From an uncultured Eubacteriales bacterium (GTDB lineage: Bacteria; Bacillota; Clostridia; Oscillospirales; CAG-272): 36,132 nucleotides of DNA. Under the pieces are notes generated by a model, which saw only the letters and a program-made list of their open reading frames with translations, ran no database searches and was not told the origin of the DNA. The stretch is taken from NCBI GenBank assembly GCA_900554225.1, contig USGH01000004.1, forward strand, positions 1 through 36,132, written 5' to 3'. Every line of letters begins with the position of its first letter. The first letter of the stretch is position 1. The position numbers and the translations under genes were made by a program. This document shows, in pieces, positions 1-7,787 of this stretch.

Positions 1-572
1 GCGTTGTAGAGAATCACTGCGGTCTCTGCTCTGGTCAGCGTTTTGTCATAGGCAACATCCTCAAGCCCACGGTCGAGACCCAGCTTGATCGCGGCGTTGA
101 TGTAGCTCCACGGATAGTTCTCATTCATCCTGCCCGTTTCCTGACCCAGCGCACGGACCAGCATCGTCATAGCGTCCTGGAGCGAAATGCCGCCGGTAGG
201 TTCAAAGGTCACCCTGGAGGTGCCGATGATATAGCCTGCCGCATTTGCCCACGAGATCGCGCCGTTGTAATACGGTTCGTACAGATCGGTAAAACCGGTG
301 GTGTTCACGCGCCCTGCGTCCTCTTTATTGAGCATGAGGCGGAACAGCAGCGCTGCCATCTGTTCTCTTGTAACCGGATCGTCCGGGGAAAATTCCTTGT
401 CGCTTGTACCCTTGATGACGCCAATATCGGATAAAATATCGATTTCCGTGCTGCCGATATGCGTTTTGTCCACATCGGAGAAGTCCTTGGCGAATACCAT
501 GGTTCCGCTTGTGGCAATCAGAAGTGCTGCCAATACAGAACAAAGGATTCTCTTTTTGTTTTGATAATTCAC
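1..572 (-). CDS. S-layer homology (SLH) domain protein, N-terminal part
   Basis: This gene runs off the left edge, so only about the first 190 codons are visible. It reads leftward from a GTG at 572-570, chosen because a GGAGG ribosome site lies 8 bases upstream (581-585) and the first residues form a signal peptide: a basic start (MNYQNKKR), a hydrophobic core and an Ala-rich cleavage region near residue 28 (TMVFAKDF). The mature part carries SLH repeats: FSDV near the start, then FSPDDPVTREQMAALLFR, then FTDL...AISWANAAGYI, and a third unit ending LTRAETAVILYN. SLH repeats bind pyruvylated secondary cell-wall polymers and hold proteins at the surface of Gram-positive cells. Whether a catalytic or binding domain follows cannot be seen. 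Confidence 0.9.
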   Translation of the reverse strand, partial: MNYQNKKRILCSVLAALLIATSGTMVFAKDFSDVDKTHIGSTEIDILSDIGVIKGTSDKEFSPDDPVTREQMAALLFRLMLNKEDAGRVNTTGFTDLYEPYYNGAISWANAAGYIIGTSRVTFEPTGGISLQDAMTMLVRALGQETGRMNENYPWSYINAAIKLGLDRGLEDVAYDKTLTRAETAVILYN

Positions 573-631
573 TTACGTTTCCTCCTTAGGGGCTTGTGTG
601 TTGGCGGTCGATTTCTTTCCGCCGCGACGTA

Positions 632-660
632 ATGATACCACACATCACGTATGATTGCAA
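632..660 (-). promoter_or_regulatory. sigma-A-type promoter of the SLH protein gene
   Basis: On the minus strand TTGCAA (660-655), a 17-base spacer and TATCAT (637-632) form a good housekeeping promoter about 60 bases before the GTG start. Confidence 0.6.
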
Positions 661-740
661 GTGATTTTATGCATATGTAACACTATTGAAATATTTATTC
701 ACTGCTATTTCACCTTTTTGAACAATTGTGGAATTGCAGT

Positions 741-797
741 AAAAAAATGCAAGTCTGCTATGGGTGAATACTCTATCCCATAGGACTTGCATTTTTC
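741..797 (-). terminator. Rho-independent terminator, probably bidirectional
   Basis: A long hairpin: GCAAGTC (749-755) and CTATGGG (758-764) pair with CCCATAG (777-783) and GACTTGC (784-790), and the flanking A/T bases extend the stem. A run of T on the minus strand (747-741) ends the serine hydrolase operon. The plus-strand side also has a T tract (791-797), so it could stop transcription both ways. Confidence 0.8.
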
Positions 798-805
798 TCT
801 TTGGC

Positions 806-2440
806 TTATGACTCCGCCGTTTTGGTTTCTGTATGCAGCGGATTCTGGTAGGTGGATACATGGATGGCAGCGCATTCCTTGACAAGCGACCGGATGTAGG
901 CGTTTACGGTTTCACCGCCCATATCCAAATCCGTCATCACGACCATCACGTACGGATGCGTATCGAAAACGATCGCCATATCGTGATAGGATGCCGTATC
1001 CCAACCGTATTTATGCGCGCAGGGTGTCGGTGAAACAGCTGCCGGGATCATTACGGTGTGCATGGAACGGGTCATTGTGTCGCGCAGAAAGATTGCCCAC
1101 GGCTCCTCCGTCTCTATATATGCGTACAGATCGCGCAGTACGGCGGCACAATCGGCGGCACACAGTTGCATGAATCCGGATTTTGTTCCGCGGATCCCAA
1201 GCCGTCCGACCATGGCATAGAAGGAATCCATGTCGAAACGCTCCCGCAGCTGCCGGAATGCAACATTGTCGCTGTAAAGCAAGGTGTATTCAAACAGCTC
1301 CCGGATGGTCAACGTGAAGCCCTTTGCCTCGTACTGGATCTTTCCGGAGCCTTCCTCATACATCGTATCGGGATCGTAGGTCCATATCTCGTCGAGATCG
1401 TATTTCTGCTCGCCATCCCGGTAGATCAGCTTGCCGTCCTCATCATAATGCGGATGCTCCCCCTCGAACAGCGGCACACCCTCTTCATCGTACAGCGGGG
1501 TCCCGTCGTCTGCGAAATCGTGTCGATTCTTCTCAAAATCGTCGATCTCCCGGATCACGGCGTAGACGTACGGTGCCTTGATGAGACTGGCGGCATACAT
1601 CACCTCATCTTCGTTATACGCAAAAGAATACCCCGTGGTAAGATCCTCATAGTATACGGCAAGCGTCGGATACCGCTCCTGCGGCTCTTCTGCTTCCGTA
1701 CCTTCTGTAGTCTCTGTCAATACAGCTTCCCCGGATTCCGTCTCCTCCTCCTTCGGTGGGAGCAGCGGCGCTTCTTTGAGAAGCAGTTCCATCAACCGCT
1801 TGATGTGGGCGGTTTTGGTGGAGAAATCCTCGCGGTTCATCCCGTCCAGCACGGCGATCTTTTCCCGACAGGCAGTCAGATCCGCCGCATATGCAGCTTC
1901 CTTTTCGCGCAATGTGGCAAGACGGGTCGTCATTTCGGTGACAAAATCGCCGTCCACGTCCGTAGCCTCCCGGAATAGGGCGAGCTCCTCCGTGAGCTTG
2001 TCCTGTTCGGCGCGCATATCGGAGATGGTGCGTTCCAAATCTGTGATCGTATCGTACAGTTCCCGGTTTTCCCGTTCGATTGGCGATTCCGCCGCCGGTT
2101 CCATCCCTTGCGGCACAGCCTCGCGAAGATAGGCGACGGCAAAAAACACGGTGCTGACAAAGAAGAGAAATACGGCAGTCCCCAGTGCAATATACACCGG
2201 ATCCAGCCGTTTTTTACGCCGTTTGCCTCCGATACGCGGCATACCGGCGGCTTGCGGCGTGATTTTTGTTTTTTGTGCCGTTGCTGCGGCGAATGCCTGA
2301 TCTGCCGCACGGTTCGGATTCTCTATACCGCTCGGATCTGCCGGAACACTTGGGGTATTGGCACCCTGCGGCGTTGTCGATTGTGCTGCATCTGTCGAAG
2401 CATTCGGCTTTACAGGTTCCATCGGATTAGTCGGAGTCAT
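806..2440 (-). CDS. Membrane-anchored beta-lactamase-fold serine hydrolase with coiled coil
   Basis: A 544-residue protein. Residues 1-78 are Pro/Thr/Ala-rich and end in a basic patch (GGKRRKKR, 71-78); residues about 82-105 are one transmembrane helix; residues 119-200 are charged and probably coiled coil; a Glu/Thr-rich linker follows. From about 255 there is a penicillin-binding-protein/class A beta-lactamase type domain with SLIK (285-288) as SxxK, SDN (390-392) and HKYG (476-479) in the place of KTG. It probably acts outside the membrane on peptidoglycan or a peptide; the substrate is unknown. An acidic repeated insert (about 308-350) lies between SxxK and SDN, which are 105 residues apart instead of about 60. 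The first 14 bases overlap divIC, so the two are probably co-translated. It occupies the place of yabR in the Bacillus order. A resistance role is unlikely given the anchor and context. Confidence 0.85.
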   Translation of the reverse strand: MTPTNPMEPVKPNASTDAAQSTTPQGANTPSVPADPSGIENPNRAADQAFAAATAQKTKITPQAAGMPRIGGKRRKKRLDPVYIALGTAVFLFFVSTVFFAVAYLREAVPQGMEPAAESPIERENRELYDTITDLERTISDMRAEQDKLTEELALFREATDVDGDFVTEMTTRLATLREKEAAYAADLTACREKIAVLDGMNREDFSTKTAHIKRLMELLLKEAPLLPPKEEETESGEAVLTETTEGTEAEEPQERYPTLAVYYEDLTTGYSFAYNEDEVMYAASLIKAPYVYAVIREIDDFEKNRHDFADDGTPLYDEEGVPLFEGEHPHYDEDGKLIYRDGEQKYDLDEIWTYDPDTMYEEGSGKIQYEAKGFTLTIRELFEYTLLYSDNVAFRQLRERFDMDSFYAMVGRLGIRGTKSGFMQLCAADCAAVLRDLYAYIETEEPWAIFLRDTMTRSMHTVMIPAAVSPTPCAHKYGWDTASYHDMAIVFDTHPYVMVVMTDLDMGGETVNAYIRSLVKECAAIHVSTYQNPLHTETKTAES

Positions 2441-2705
2441 CGCTATAGAATATTACCTCCTGCGGATACCGGAGACCGAGCTTTTCCCGGGCGATTTCCG
2501 CGACGTATTCCTCGTCCATCGGCGCGTCGAGGGTGGCTTGCAGCGAGTCTATGTACGCCTCGTATTCGTCGATCTGTGTGGAGAGGGTCTGTGCCGTATC
2601 GTTTAAGTGATTGTTTTGGAGCTGTAGGGACACGAGCGTCACAAAGCAGAAGACGGAAAACGCCAGCACCGCGATTTTCAAAAAAAGAAATCTTGTATTC
2701 CGCAA
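2427..2705 (-). CDS. divIC: Septum formation initiator DivIC/FtsB-like
   Basis: A 92-residue bitopic protein: a short basic N-terminus, one transmembrane helix (about residues 9-28), then a coiled coil (about 29-62) and a conserved tail (EEYVAEIAREKLGLRYPQEV), the usual build of DivIC/FtsB. These proteins join DivIB and FtsL in the septal complex that activates peptidoglycan synthesis. The start chosen is TTG at 2705: GAGGAGG lies 8 bases upstream, inside the end of yabQ, and the length then matches the family. A longer reading frame exists upstream, but it would overlap yabQ and add a non-conserved basic stretch. It is the conserved partner of yabQ in Firmicutes and lies downstream of the sigma-E promoter at 3631-3659. 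Confidence 0.88.
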   Translation of the reverse strand: MRNTRFLFLKIAVLAFSVFCFVTLVSLQLQNNHLNDTAQTLSTQIDEYEAYIDSLQATLDAPMDEEYVAEIAREKLGLRYPQEVIFYSDDSD

Positions 2706-2718
2706 GAGAACCGCCTCC

Positions 2719-3261
2719 TCACAGCCGCACCCAATCGGCAAACTTTTTTTCCAAATTCCGCGCATATCGTATTCGTCTCCGCCGCGCTGCCCGACAGACA
2801 AGCACACCGCCGCTGTGGTTCCAGAGCAGTCTTCCGCCGCGCCACAGGCATCTGCCGATACAGCAAATCGGCTTCCATAGGAGATATTCCGCCAGTTTTC
2901 GCAGAAACAGGACGATCGTCTCCGAAAAGAACATCATGAGCCGTCCGATGGTGTGGTAGTAGAGGAAAAAGCCAAGGACGGCAGGCAAAAAGAGATAGAG
3001 CCGAAACATACCGTGATTCTCATGGAACAGAAAGACGGAAAAGAAAAATGTGACCACGAGGAGGTAGGAGAAATCCAGTACAAAAAACAGAGCGAACGCC
3101 CCTTTTGTATACGGTACCGGTTTCTCACACGTGCCTCTATACGTCGCGACGCGGCACAGAATATACGCTATCCTTATTATATCGTATCCGACGCCAAAAA
3201 TCAACCCCAAAAGGCACGATTCTGCCATTGTTTTTAGCTGATCCGCAATGAAAATTTCCAT
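2719..3261 (-). CDS. yabQ: Spore cortex biosynthesis protein YabQ
   Basis: A 180-residue membrane protein starting MEIFIADQLK. It has a hydrophobic segment at about 14-34 (including GLIFGVGYDIIRI, typical of YabQ), further helices at about 60-80 and 88-110, and a very basic C-terminal tail (AARRRRIRYARNLEKK). In B. subtilis YabQ goes to the outer forespore membrane and is needed for cortex formation. Identification rests on the N-terminal motif, membrane pattern and position between yabP and divIC. The ATG at 3261 is preferred over an upstream TTG (3300) because it puts the family motif at the N-terminus, but its ribosome site (AAGGAT, 13 bases away) is weak, so the start is uncertain. Confidence 0.85.
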   Translation of the reverse strand: MEIFIADQLKTMAESCLLGLIFGVGYDIIRIAYILCRVATYRGTCEKPVPYTKGAFALFFVLDFSYLLVVTFFFSVFLFHENHGMFRLYLFLPAVLGFFLYYHTIGRLMMFFSETIVLFLRKLAEYLLWKPICCIGRCLWRGGRLLWNHSGGVLVCRAARRRRIRYARNLEKKFADWVRL

Positions 3262-3312
3262 ATGCTGTCTACGTATCCTTACTCTCTCGCTATATCCCAA
3301 AAAATGGCTTGC

Positions 3313-3591
3313 CTATCCTCTGAGCAGCCTGGAAAAAAATCCTTTTTTCTCTCCGGTATCGCTGCTCCCATAGGCAATCGATTCGATCTCTCCCTCGATC
3401 TCCAGCTCTCCCGATTCCGTGCTGAAATGGCGGATCTTCATGCCGCTGCCCCACACGGTTACCTCTCCAAGCACAGACAGCGCGGCAATCTCCGACTCCG
3501 TGAAGCTTTCCACTTCCTCGATGCCGGTGAGCTGCGCGCGCTGTCGGTCCCATATAGCAATATTCTGATGCAGATTCTTTTCTCCGTTCAC
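3313..3591 (-). CDS. yabP: Sporulation protein YabP
   Basis: A 92-residue soluble protein of the YabP/YqfC family. The core reads as short strands: RAQLTGIEEVESFTE, IAALSVLGEVTVWGSGMKI and GELEIEGEIESIAYG. The start is a GTG at 3591 with AAGGGAGA 6 bases upstream, which gives the family's normal length. Bacillus yabP is transcribed by sigma-E in the mother cell, is co-transcribed with yabQ and has an unclear molecular role. The gene ends in TAG at 3315-3313, one of several normal TAG stops in this window. A matching sigma-E promoter is 40-70 bases upstream. Confidence 0.88.
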   Translation of the reverse strand: MNGEKNLHQNIAIWDRQRAQLTGIEEVESFTESEIAALSVLGEVTVWGSGMKIRHFSTESGELEIEGEIESIAYGSSDTGEKKGFFSRLLRG

Positions 3592-3630
3592 GGCCAATCT
3601 CCCTTTCGTTATACATGAACTCTCTGGTAG

Positions 3631-3659
3631 ATTGTATGCGTGGAAACGGTGCAATATGC
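3631..3659 (-). promoter_or_regulatory. Sigma-E (mother-cell) promoter for yabP-yabQ-divIC-hydrolase
   Basis: On the minus strand GCATATT (3659-3653), a 14-base spacer and CATACAAT (3638-3631) match the B. subtilis sigma-E consensus (KMATATT, 13-15 bases, CATACANT) at every defined position. It lies in the 124-base gap between rqcP and yabP, where B. subtilis also switches to sigma-E transcription. Confidence 0.8.
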
Positions 3660-3715
3660 CTTTTTCAACGGAGTATGCGTTTCCTTTGGAGGGCTCTGCA
3701 TATCCCCGCGAAAAA

Positions 3716-3961
3716 TCAGTCTGTGAGGATTTCGTAGAGAGACGCGGCATCTGCCTTGGCAGCGTGTTCGCGTACATCCAGCACCCGCAGACGCATGGTT
3801 TTGTCGCCAAAGGTAATCGCAATGACGTCGCCTTCCTTGACATCGTATGATGCCTTGGCGCGCCGTCCGTTCACCTCTACATGTTCGGTATCGCAGGCTT
3901 CATTGGCGACAGTCCGCCGTTTGATGACACGGGATACCTTCAGAAATTTATCGAGTCGCAT
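3716..3961 (-). CDS. rqcP: S4-domain RNA-binding protein RqcP (YabO)
   Basis: An 81-residue protein made almost wholly of an S4 RNA-binding domain: it begins MRLDKFLKVSRVIKRR, then has the VEVNGRRAKASYDVKEGD hairpin. This is the Hsp15/YabO family. RqcP binds stalled 50S subunits carrying peptidyl-tRNA and works with RqcH to add alanine tails for degradation of unfinished chains. The gene lies between HU and yabP, as in many Clostridia, and 33 bases after HU, so the two are probably co-transcribed. Confidence 0.92.
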   Translation of the reverse strand: MRLDKFLKVSRVIKRRTVANEACDTEHVEVNGRRAKASYDVKEGDVIAITFGDKTMRLRVLDVREHAAKADAASLYEILTD

Positions 3962-3994
3962 AGTATAGTCCTTTTCCTGCTTTCCGCTCTCCGT

Positions 3995-4270
3995 TTACGG
4001 ATTGAGCTTCTTTTTCAGCACCGTGGAAGGCGCAAAGGAAGCACTGCGGGATGCGGCAATGTGGATCTTCTCCCCGGTCTTCGGATTTCTGCCTTCCCGT
4101 TCTGCCGTTTCCTTTACACCAAATGTACCAAAGCCCGTGACCTGGATCTTATCTCCGGCGACAAGCTGTTCCTCCAATACGGCAAGGATCGCATTGAGCG
4201 CGCCTTCCGTCTCCTTGATGGTCATACCCGCTTTTTTTGCGGCACAGTTTACCAGTTCCGTTTTATTCAT
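3995..4270 (-). CDS. hup: HU family DNA-binding protein
   Basis: A 91-residue histone-like protein covering the full HU fold: helical N-terminus (MNKTELVNCAAKKAGM), GFGTF (47-51) at the start of the beta saddle, and the DNA-gripping arm RNPKTGEKI (61-69), whose proline intercalates into and bends DNA. HU compacts the nucleoid and helps replication and recombination. The ATG at 4270 has a GGAGG site just upstream and overlaps the end of mazG by 8 bases, so translation is probably coupled. The Cys at residue 9 is unusual but outside the DNA-binding surface. Confidence 0.95.
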   Translation of the reverse strand: MNKTELVNCAAKKAGMTIKETEGALNAILAVLEEQLVAGDKIQVTGFGTFGVKETAEREGRNPKTGEKIHIAASRSASFAPSTVLKKKLNP

Positions 4271-5009
4271 GATTTTCCTCCGTTTGATTTTCATTTTTGT
4301 AAGTATATATAAACTCTGTGGTTTCCTTTTGTAATGCGCCTTCCAGGTCTCCACCAAGTTTTTTCGATTGCAGGGCGGCGAGAAACGCCAGCTTTGCCAA
4401 CGCCGTCTCCTTCTGTGCCGCATCCTTGTCGGGATCGAACGCGTCACGCACAGCGTTTTCCATCTGTGTGTGAATCTCCTCGTCCGTCCCGAAGCTGTAG
4501 TCGTCCTTTATGGCTTTCCCGGCGATTTTTTGCGCGCGCATGAGAGCCGGCAGCATCGGCGGCACAGCTTCCATGGACGCACGCACGGTATCGCGGTGTT
4601 TTTCCTTCTTTTTTAGTTTTTCCCAATTCTCCAGTACTTTTGCGGAATTTTCGGCGACAGTATTGCCAAAAACGTGTGGATGCCGATAGATCATTTTGGC
4701 ACAAATGTCTCCCGCCACCTCTTCTATGGAGAATCGACCCGCTTCTTCCTCGATCCGTGCGTGAAAATACACCTGGAACAGTACATCGCCGAGCTCCTCA
4801 CGCAAAAGCACCGGATCCGCATTATCGATCGCCTCCACGACCTCATAGCATTCCTCAATGAGATCGTTGCGGATGGACTGGTGTGTTTGTTCCCGGTCCC
4901 ATGGGCATCCTTCCGGGCTGCGCAGGATCTCGGTCAGGGTGCGCAGATCTTCCAAAGTATAGCTTTTCTTGTCCGCAAGCGCGCGGATCTTCTCGGAAAT
5001 CGAGTCCAT
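4263..5009 (-). CDS. mazG: Nucleoside triphosphate pyrophosphohydrolase MazG
   Basis: A 248-residue MazG protein that hydrolyses NTPs or dNTPs to monophosphate plus pyrophosphate and so clears abnormal nucleotides. It shows the family signature CPWDREQTHQSI (35-46), the metal-binding EECYE (52-56) and EELGD (71-75), with a second weaker helical half in the C-terminal part. B. subtilis YabN carries an extra N-terminal methyltransferase-like domain; here only the MazG part is present. The ATG at 5009 is preceded by AAGGAAG. The first 155 bases are also read in another frame by the end of the flippase gene (see findings). Confidence 0.95.
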   Translation of the reverse strand: MDSISEKIRALADKKSYTLEDLRTLTEILRSPEGCPWDREQTHQSIRNDLIEECYEVVEAIDNADPVLLREELGDVLFQVYFHARIEEEAGRFSIEEVAGDICAKMIYRHPHVFGNTVAENSAKVLENWEKLKKKEKHRDTVRASMEAVPPMLPALMRAQKIAGKAIKDDYSFGTDEEIHTQMENAVRDAFDPDKDAAQKETALAKLAFLAALQSKKLGGDLEGALQKETTEFIYTYKNENQTEENHE

Positions 5010-6729
5010 TTTTCTCTTCCTTTGCGATAGACGTTATAGATTGTGGCATGCGCCGCAGCCGTCCGGTCAGAGTGCGCGGCAACGGCAGACAGGCAAGCTC
5101 TGTCTCACCCACCGCGCCCGAATACCAGAGCAGTGGCAGATACAGAATCACCGCCAAACCGATTGCAGAACACAGGACAAGCGCGTTTGGCAGATGGGCG
5201 GACAGCAGTCGATATACCCCATACGCGCCGCCGACCGCCACAGCCGCAGCAACAAAGGGCTTACAGAATATCGTAAACAACGGTACGTGAACGCCGTTTT
5301 TCCGAATCTCGTTTCCCGTCGCGCACAGACTGATGACAGTGACCACCGCGTAACAGAAAAAGGTGCCAAGCGGAGAAGCAATGATGCCCAGTCGCGGGAT
5401 CAAGGTGAGACTTGCCGCGATTTTCACACCGGCTCCGGCTACCATGGCAATCACGGGCAGATACGCCTTTCCGGCCGCCTGCAAAACGGAATTGGTCACG
5501 GCAAGCAGACAGACGAGAAAGGACGACGGTGCCAATGCGGTGAGCAGAGGTGCTGCAAGCTGTGCGGAATCGGCGCGGTAGAGCAAGGTCAGAATCGGCT
5601 CCGAGAGGGCGGAAAGTCCCATGGCGCACGGCAGTCCGATCCACACGGCAATCTTCAGTGCGGCAAGGACGGATTCCCGCAGCTTGTCATACGCCCCGGC
5701 GGCTTTGTATCCCGTGATATGAGGAACGATCGCGTAGGCAATCGGGTACACGAGAACCGGCGGCAGATTGAACAGCGGCACGGCGAGAGAGGTATAGTTC
5801 CCGTATGCGGCGGTCGCTGCCTCCTGTGTCATGCCGGCGGATTGGAGCAGCCGTTGGATCAGCGCGGTGTCGATCATATTCGTCAGACTCATAACGGATG
5901 AGCTGATCGTTACCGGCACGGCAATCGCGGTAAAGGCGGCAAGGATCCGGCGATAGGACTGGGGCGGCGCACGATCCGGAGTGGGGGCTTCTTTATAGAT
6001 ACAGCCTGTGATCACAAGATACAGCATTCCAAGCGCAGTACCGATGGTCAGACCGGATACGGCATAGGCGGCGGTGATGGCGGGCGAAAATCCCTGCGAA
6101 ATGGCATACACACCGCAGGCGATTCCGATCCCGACCTTCCCTATCGCCTCCACCAGCTGGGATACGGCGGTTGGGAGCATATACGACAAGCCCTGAAAGT
6201 TTCCCCGTAAGGCACTGGCAATGCAGATGAAGAAAAGCGTCGGTGCGATCACGGCGATACACCAGGCGGCAGGCGGTGCACCGATCGTTTCGGCAAGGCT
6301 CCCGGCAAAACGCAAGAGAATCGCCGTGCCGATGGTACCGATGGCGGAAAGCAGCCCCAATGCGGTGCAAAAAACGCGTTTTTTCTGTGCCGCCCCCTCC
6401 TCCGCCTTTGCCCGTGCGACCAGAATCGACAGTGCCACCGGGATTCCCGCTGTGGAGAGCATATAAAAAAAGGTGAAAATGGAATACGCCGCGTTGTAGT
6501 AGCCCATCGCTGCATCGCCCATCAGCCGATTCATCGGGATCTTGAACACCAGTCCGAGGATCTTTGTAATCAGGCTCGACAGGGTCAGCACGGCAACGCC
6601 TGCCGCAAACCGATTGCCGGTATCGTGATCTACCCGCGAATCGCAGCGACGGTCTGCGTTGTGGCGATTGCGGAAATTGCTGCCCCCTCCACACGTGTCA
6701 TACCGGGAATACCCGTGATTTTTCGCCAT
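4855..6729 (-). CDS. YabM/SpoVB-type oligosaccharide flippase (MOP superfamily)
   Basis: A 624-residue polytopic membrane protein with about 12-14 helices, of the polysaccharide-transporter/SpoVB/MurJ branch of the MOP exporters (FAAGVAVLTLSSLITKILGL; MGDAAMGYYNAAYSIFTFFY). Such proteins flip lipid-linked cell-wall or spore-wall precursors. Its place before mazG matches B. subtilis yabM. The ATG at 6729 has GGAGG 6 bases upstream, which supports the unusual hydrophilic N-terminus of about 40 residues (His/Arg/Cys-rich). The C-terminus is odd: after the last helix the frame runs 155 bases into mazG before a TGA. A TAA in an adjacent frame at 5036-5034 would give a normal end, so a one-base frameshift (natural or sequencing) near 5040 is possible. 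Confidence 0.88.
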   Translation of the reverse strand: MAKNHGYSRYDTCGGGSNFRNRHNADRRCDSRVDHDTGNRFAAGVAVLTLSSLITKILGLVFKIPMNRLMGDAAMGYYNAAYSIFTFFYMLSTAGIPVALSILVARAKAEEGAAQKKRVFCTALGLLSAIGTIGTAILLRFAGSLAETIGAPPAAWCIAVIAPTLFFICIASALRGNFQGLSYMLPTAVSQLVEAIGKVGIGIACGVYAISQGFSPAITAAYAVSGLTIGTALGMLYLVITGCIYKEAPTPDRAPPQSYRRILAAFTAIAVPVTISSSVMSLTNMIDTALIQRLLQSAGMTQEAATAAYGNYTSLAVPLFNLPPVLVYPIAYAIVPHITGYKAAGAYDKLRESVLAALKIAVWIGLPCAMGLSALSEPILTLLYRADSAQLAAPLLTALAPSSFLVCLLAVTNSVLQAAGKAYLPVIAMVAGAGVKIAASLTLIPRLGIIASPLGTFFCYAVVTVISLCATGNEIRKNGVHVPLFTIFCKPFVAAAVAVGGAYGVYRLLSAHLPNALVLCSAIGLAVILYLPLLWYSGAVGETELACLPLPRTLTGRLRRMPQSITSIAKEEKNGLDFREDPRACGQEKLYFGRSAHPDRDPAQPGRMPMGPGTNTPVHPQRSH

Positions 6730-6851
6730 AGAACGCCTCCGATCGGAATTTCCGGCATTCGAGGCGGGCGAGCGTCATGCTGCGTGGGACGTATGACATA
6801 TCCGTACAGGGTTTTCCCAGCACATTCTGCACCGTGGAGCATACCGGGCTT

Positions 6852-7775
6852 CTAACCCTGTATATCTCCGATAAATTCCCGGAATACCGAATCGGAAGGA
6901 ACCATGCGGCTGGAAAAGAACGGGCTGTCGAACGCATCCAGACAAGTCAGCAATGCCTGTGCTTTATTGTAGTACCGACTGGTCTGCGGGATCGCCGCGA
7001 GATACGGACGGCACAGAGGGGCAATGACAAACAGCTCATACGGCAAGTACGAATTGATCCGCACCGTGGCATTTTTCGCGTAAGGCAGGATATTCTCCTC
7101 TTCATTGGCACGGACGCTGTCCCACAGACGCAGCGTAAATTCCGGTGAAGCTCCCCTGGTACGCACATCCCGCACAATGCGCCGGAGCAGCCGAATATCG
7201 TTATCGGAGAGAATGGTATTCTCCGCATCGTCCGGTGCATCGGGACAGATGAACACACTGTCGAAGCCGCCATAGGGAGCAGACGCAGTGTGCAGTACGG
7301 ATGTGACCTCGGGATAGACCGCCTGGATTCCTTCAAAGATATGGATATTCCGTTCCATCGGGCAATATTCCGTGTACGCATTCCTTTTCCCGGTCGTGAA
7401 ATCGTAATGGGGCAGCAAAACCTTTTTCCCCTTACAGATGCCCTCAATCACCGCTGTCAGGCAGTCGAGATCAATGGCGTTCACGGAATCATAGTCGAGT
7501 GCAGCAGTATCCGTTTCCTTCACCGGACGATCACAGAAAAAGTCATCGATGGAGATCAGCACCGTTACATCGCCGTTTTCGCGCAGTGCCTCCATCAGCC
7601 GGGTAGAGGCGGTGGTCTTACCGGAGCAGGACGGTCCGGACACAGTCAGAACCCGGCGATGATTCCGGTGTACGATTTTCTCCACGGCATCGGCAAGTGA
7701 ACTGCGAAATGCCTCCTCTCCCGCCATCACGAACGACTGCGCGTCGGCTGCGGATTGAATCTGTGGATAAAACAT
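6852..7775 (-). CDS. Uridine kinase-like P-loop kinase
   Basis: A 307-residue P-loop protein of the uridine kinase/phosphoribulokinase family: Walker A GPSCSGKTT (47-55), the following acidic SIDDFF motif, and HYDFTTGKRN in the substrate region. The family phosphorylates nucleosides or other small alcohols with ATP. Many Clostridia have a related longer protein with TGS-like N-terminal domains; here only about 35 residues precede the kinase core, so this is the short form. The exact substrate cannot be told. The ATG at 7775 has AAAGGAG 7 bases upstream, and the gene starts 12 bases after hemZ ends. It stops with TAG at 6854-6852. Confidence 0.82.
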   Translation of the reverse strand: MFYPQIQSAADAQSFVMAGEEAFRSSLADAVEKIVHRNHRRVLTVSGPSCSGKTTASTRLMEALRENGDVTVLISIDDFFCDRPVKETDTAALDYDSVNAIDLDCLTAVIEGICKGKKVLLPHYDFTTGKRNAYTEYCPMERNIHIFEGIQAVYPEVTSVLHTASAPYGGFDSVFICPDAPDDAENTILSDNDIRLLRRIVRDVRTRGASPEFTLRLWDSVRANEEENILPYAKNATVRINSYLPYELFVIAPLCRPYLAAIPQTSRYYNKAQALLTCLDAFDSPFFSSRMVPSDSVFREFIGDIQG

Positions 7776-7787
7776 CTTGCTACTCCT

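Noticed and set aside
1058..1978. 306-codon plus-strand open frame
   Set aside because: It is antisense to the serine hydrolase; no start signal or domain.
806..2440. Beta-lactam resistance gene
   Set aside because: The protein is membrane-anchored with a long coiled coil, has HKYG where KTG is expected, and lies in a division/sporulation operon, not on a mobile element.
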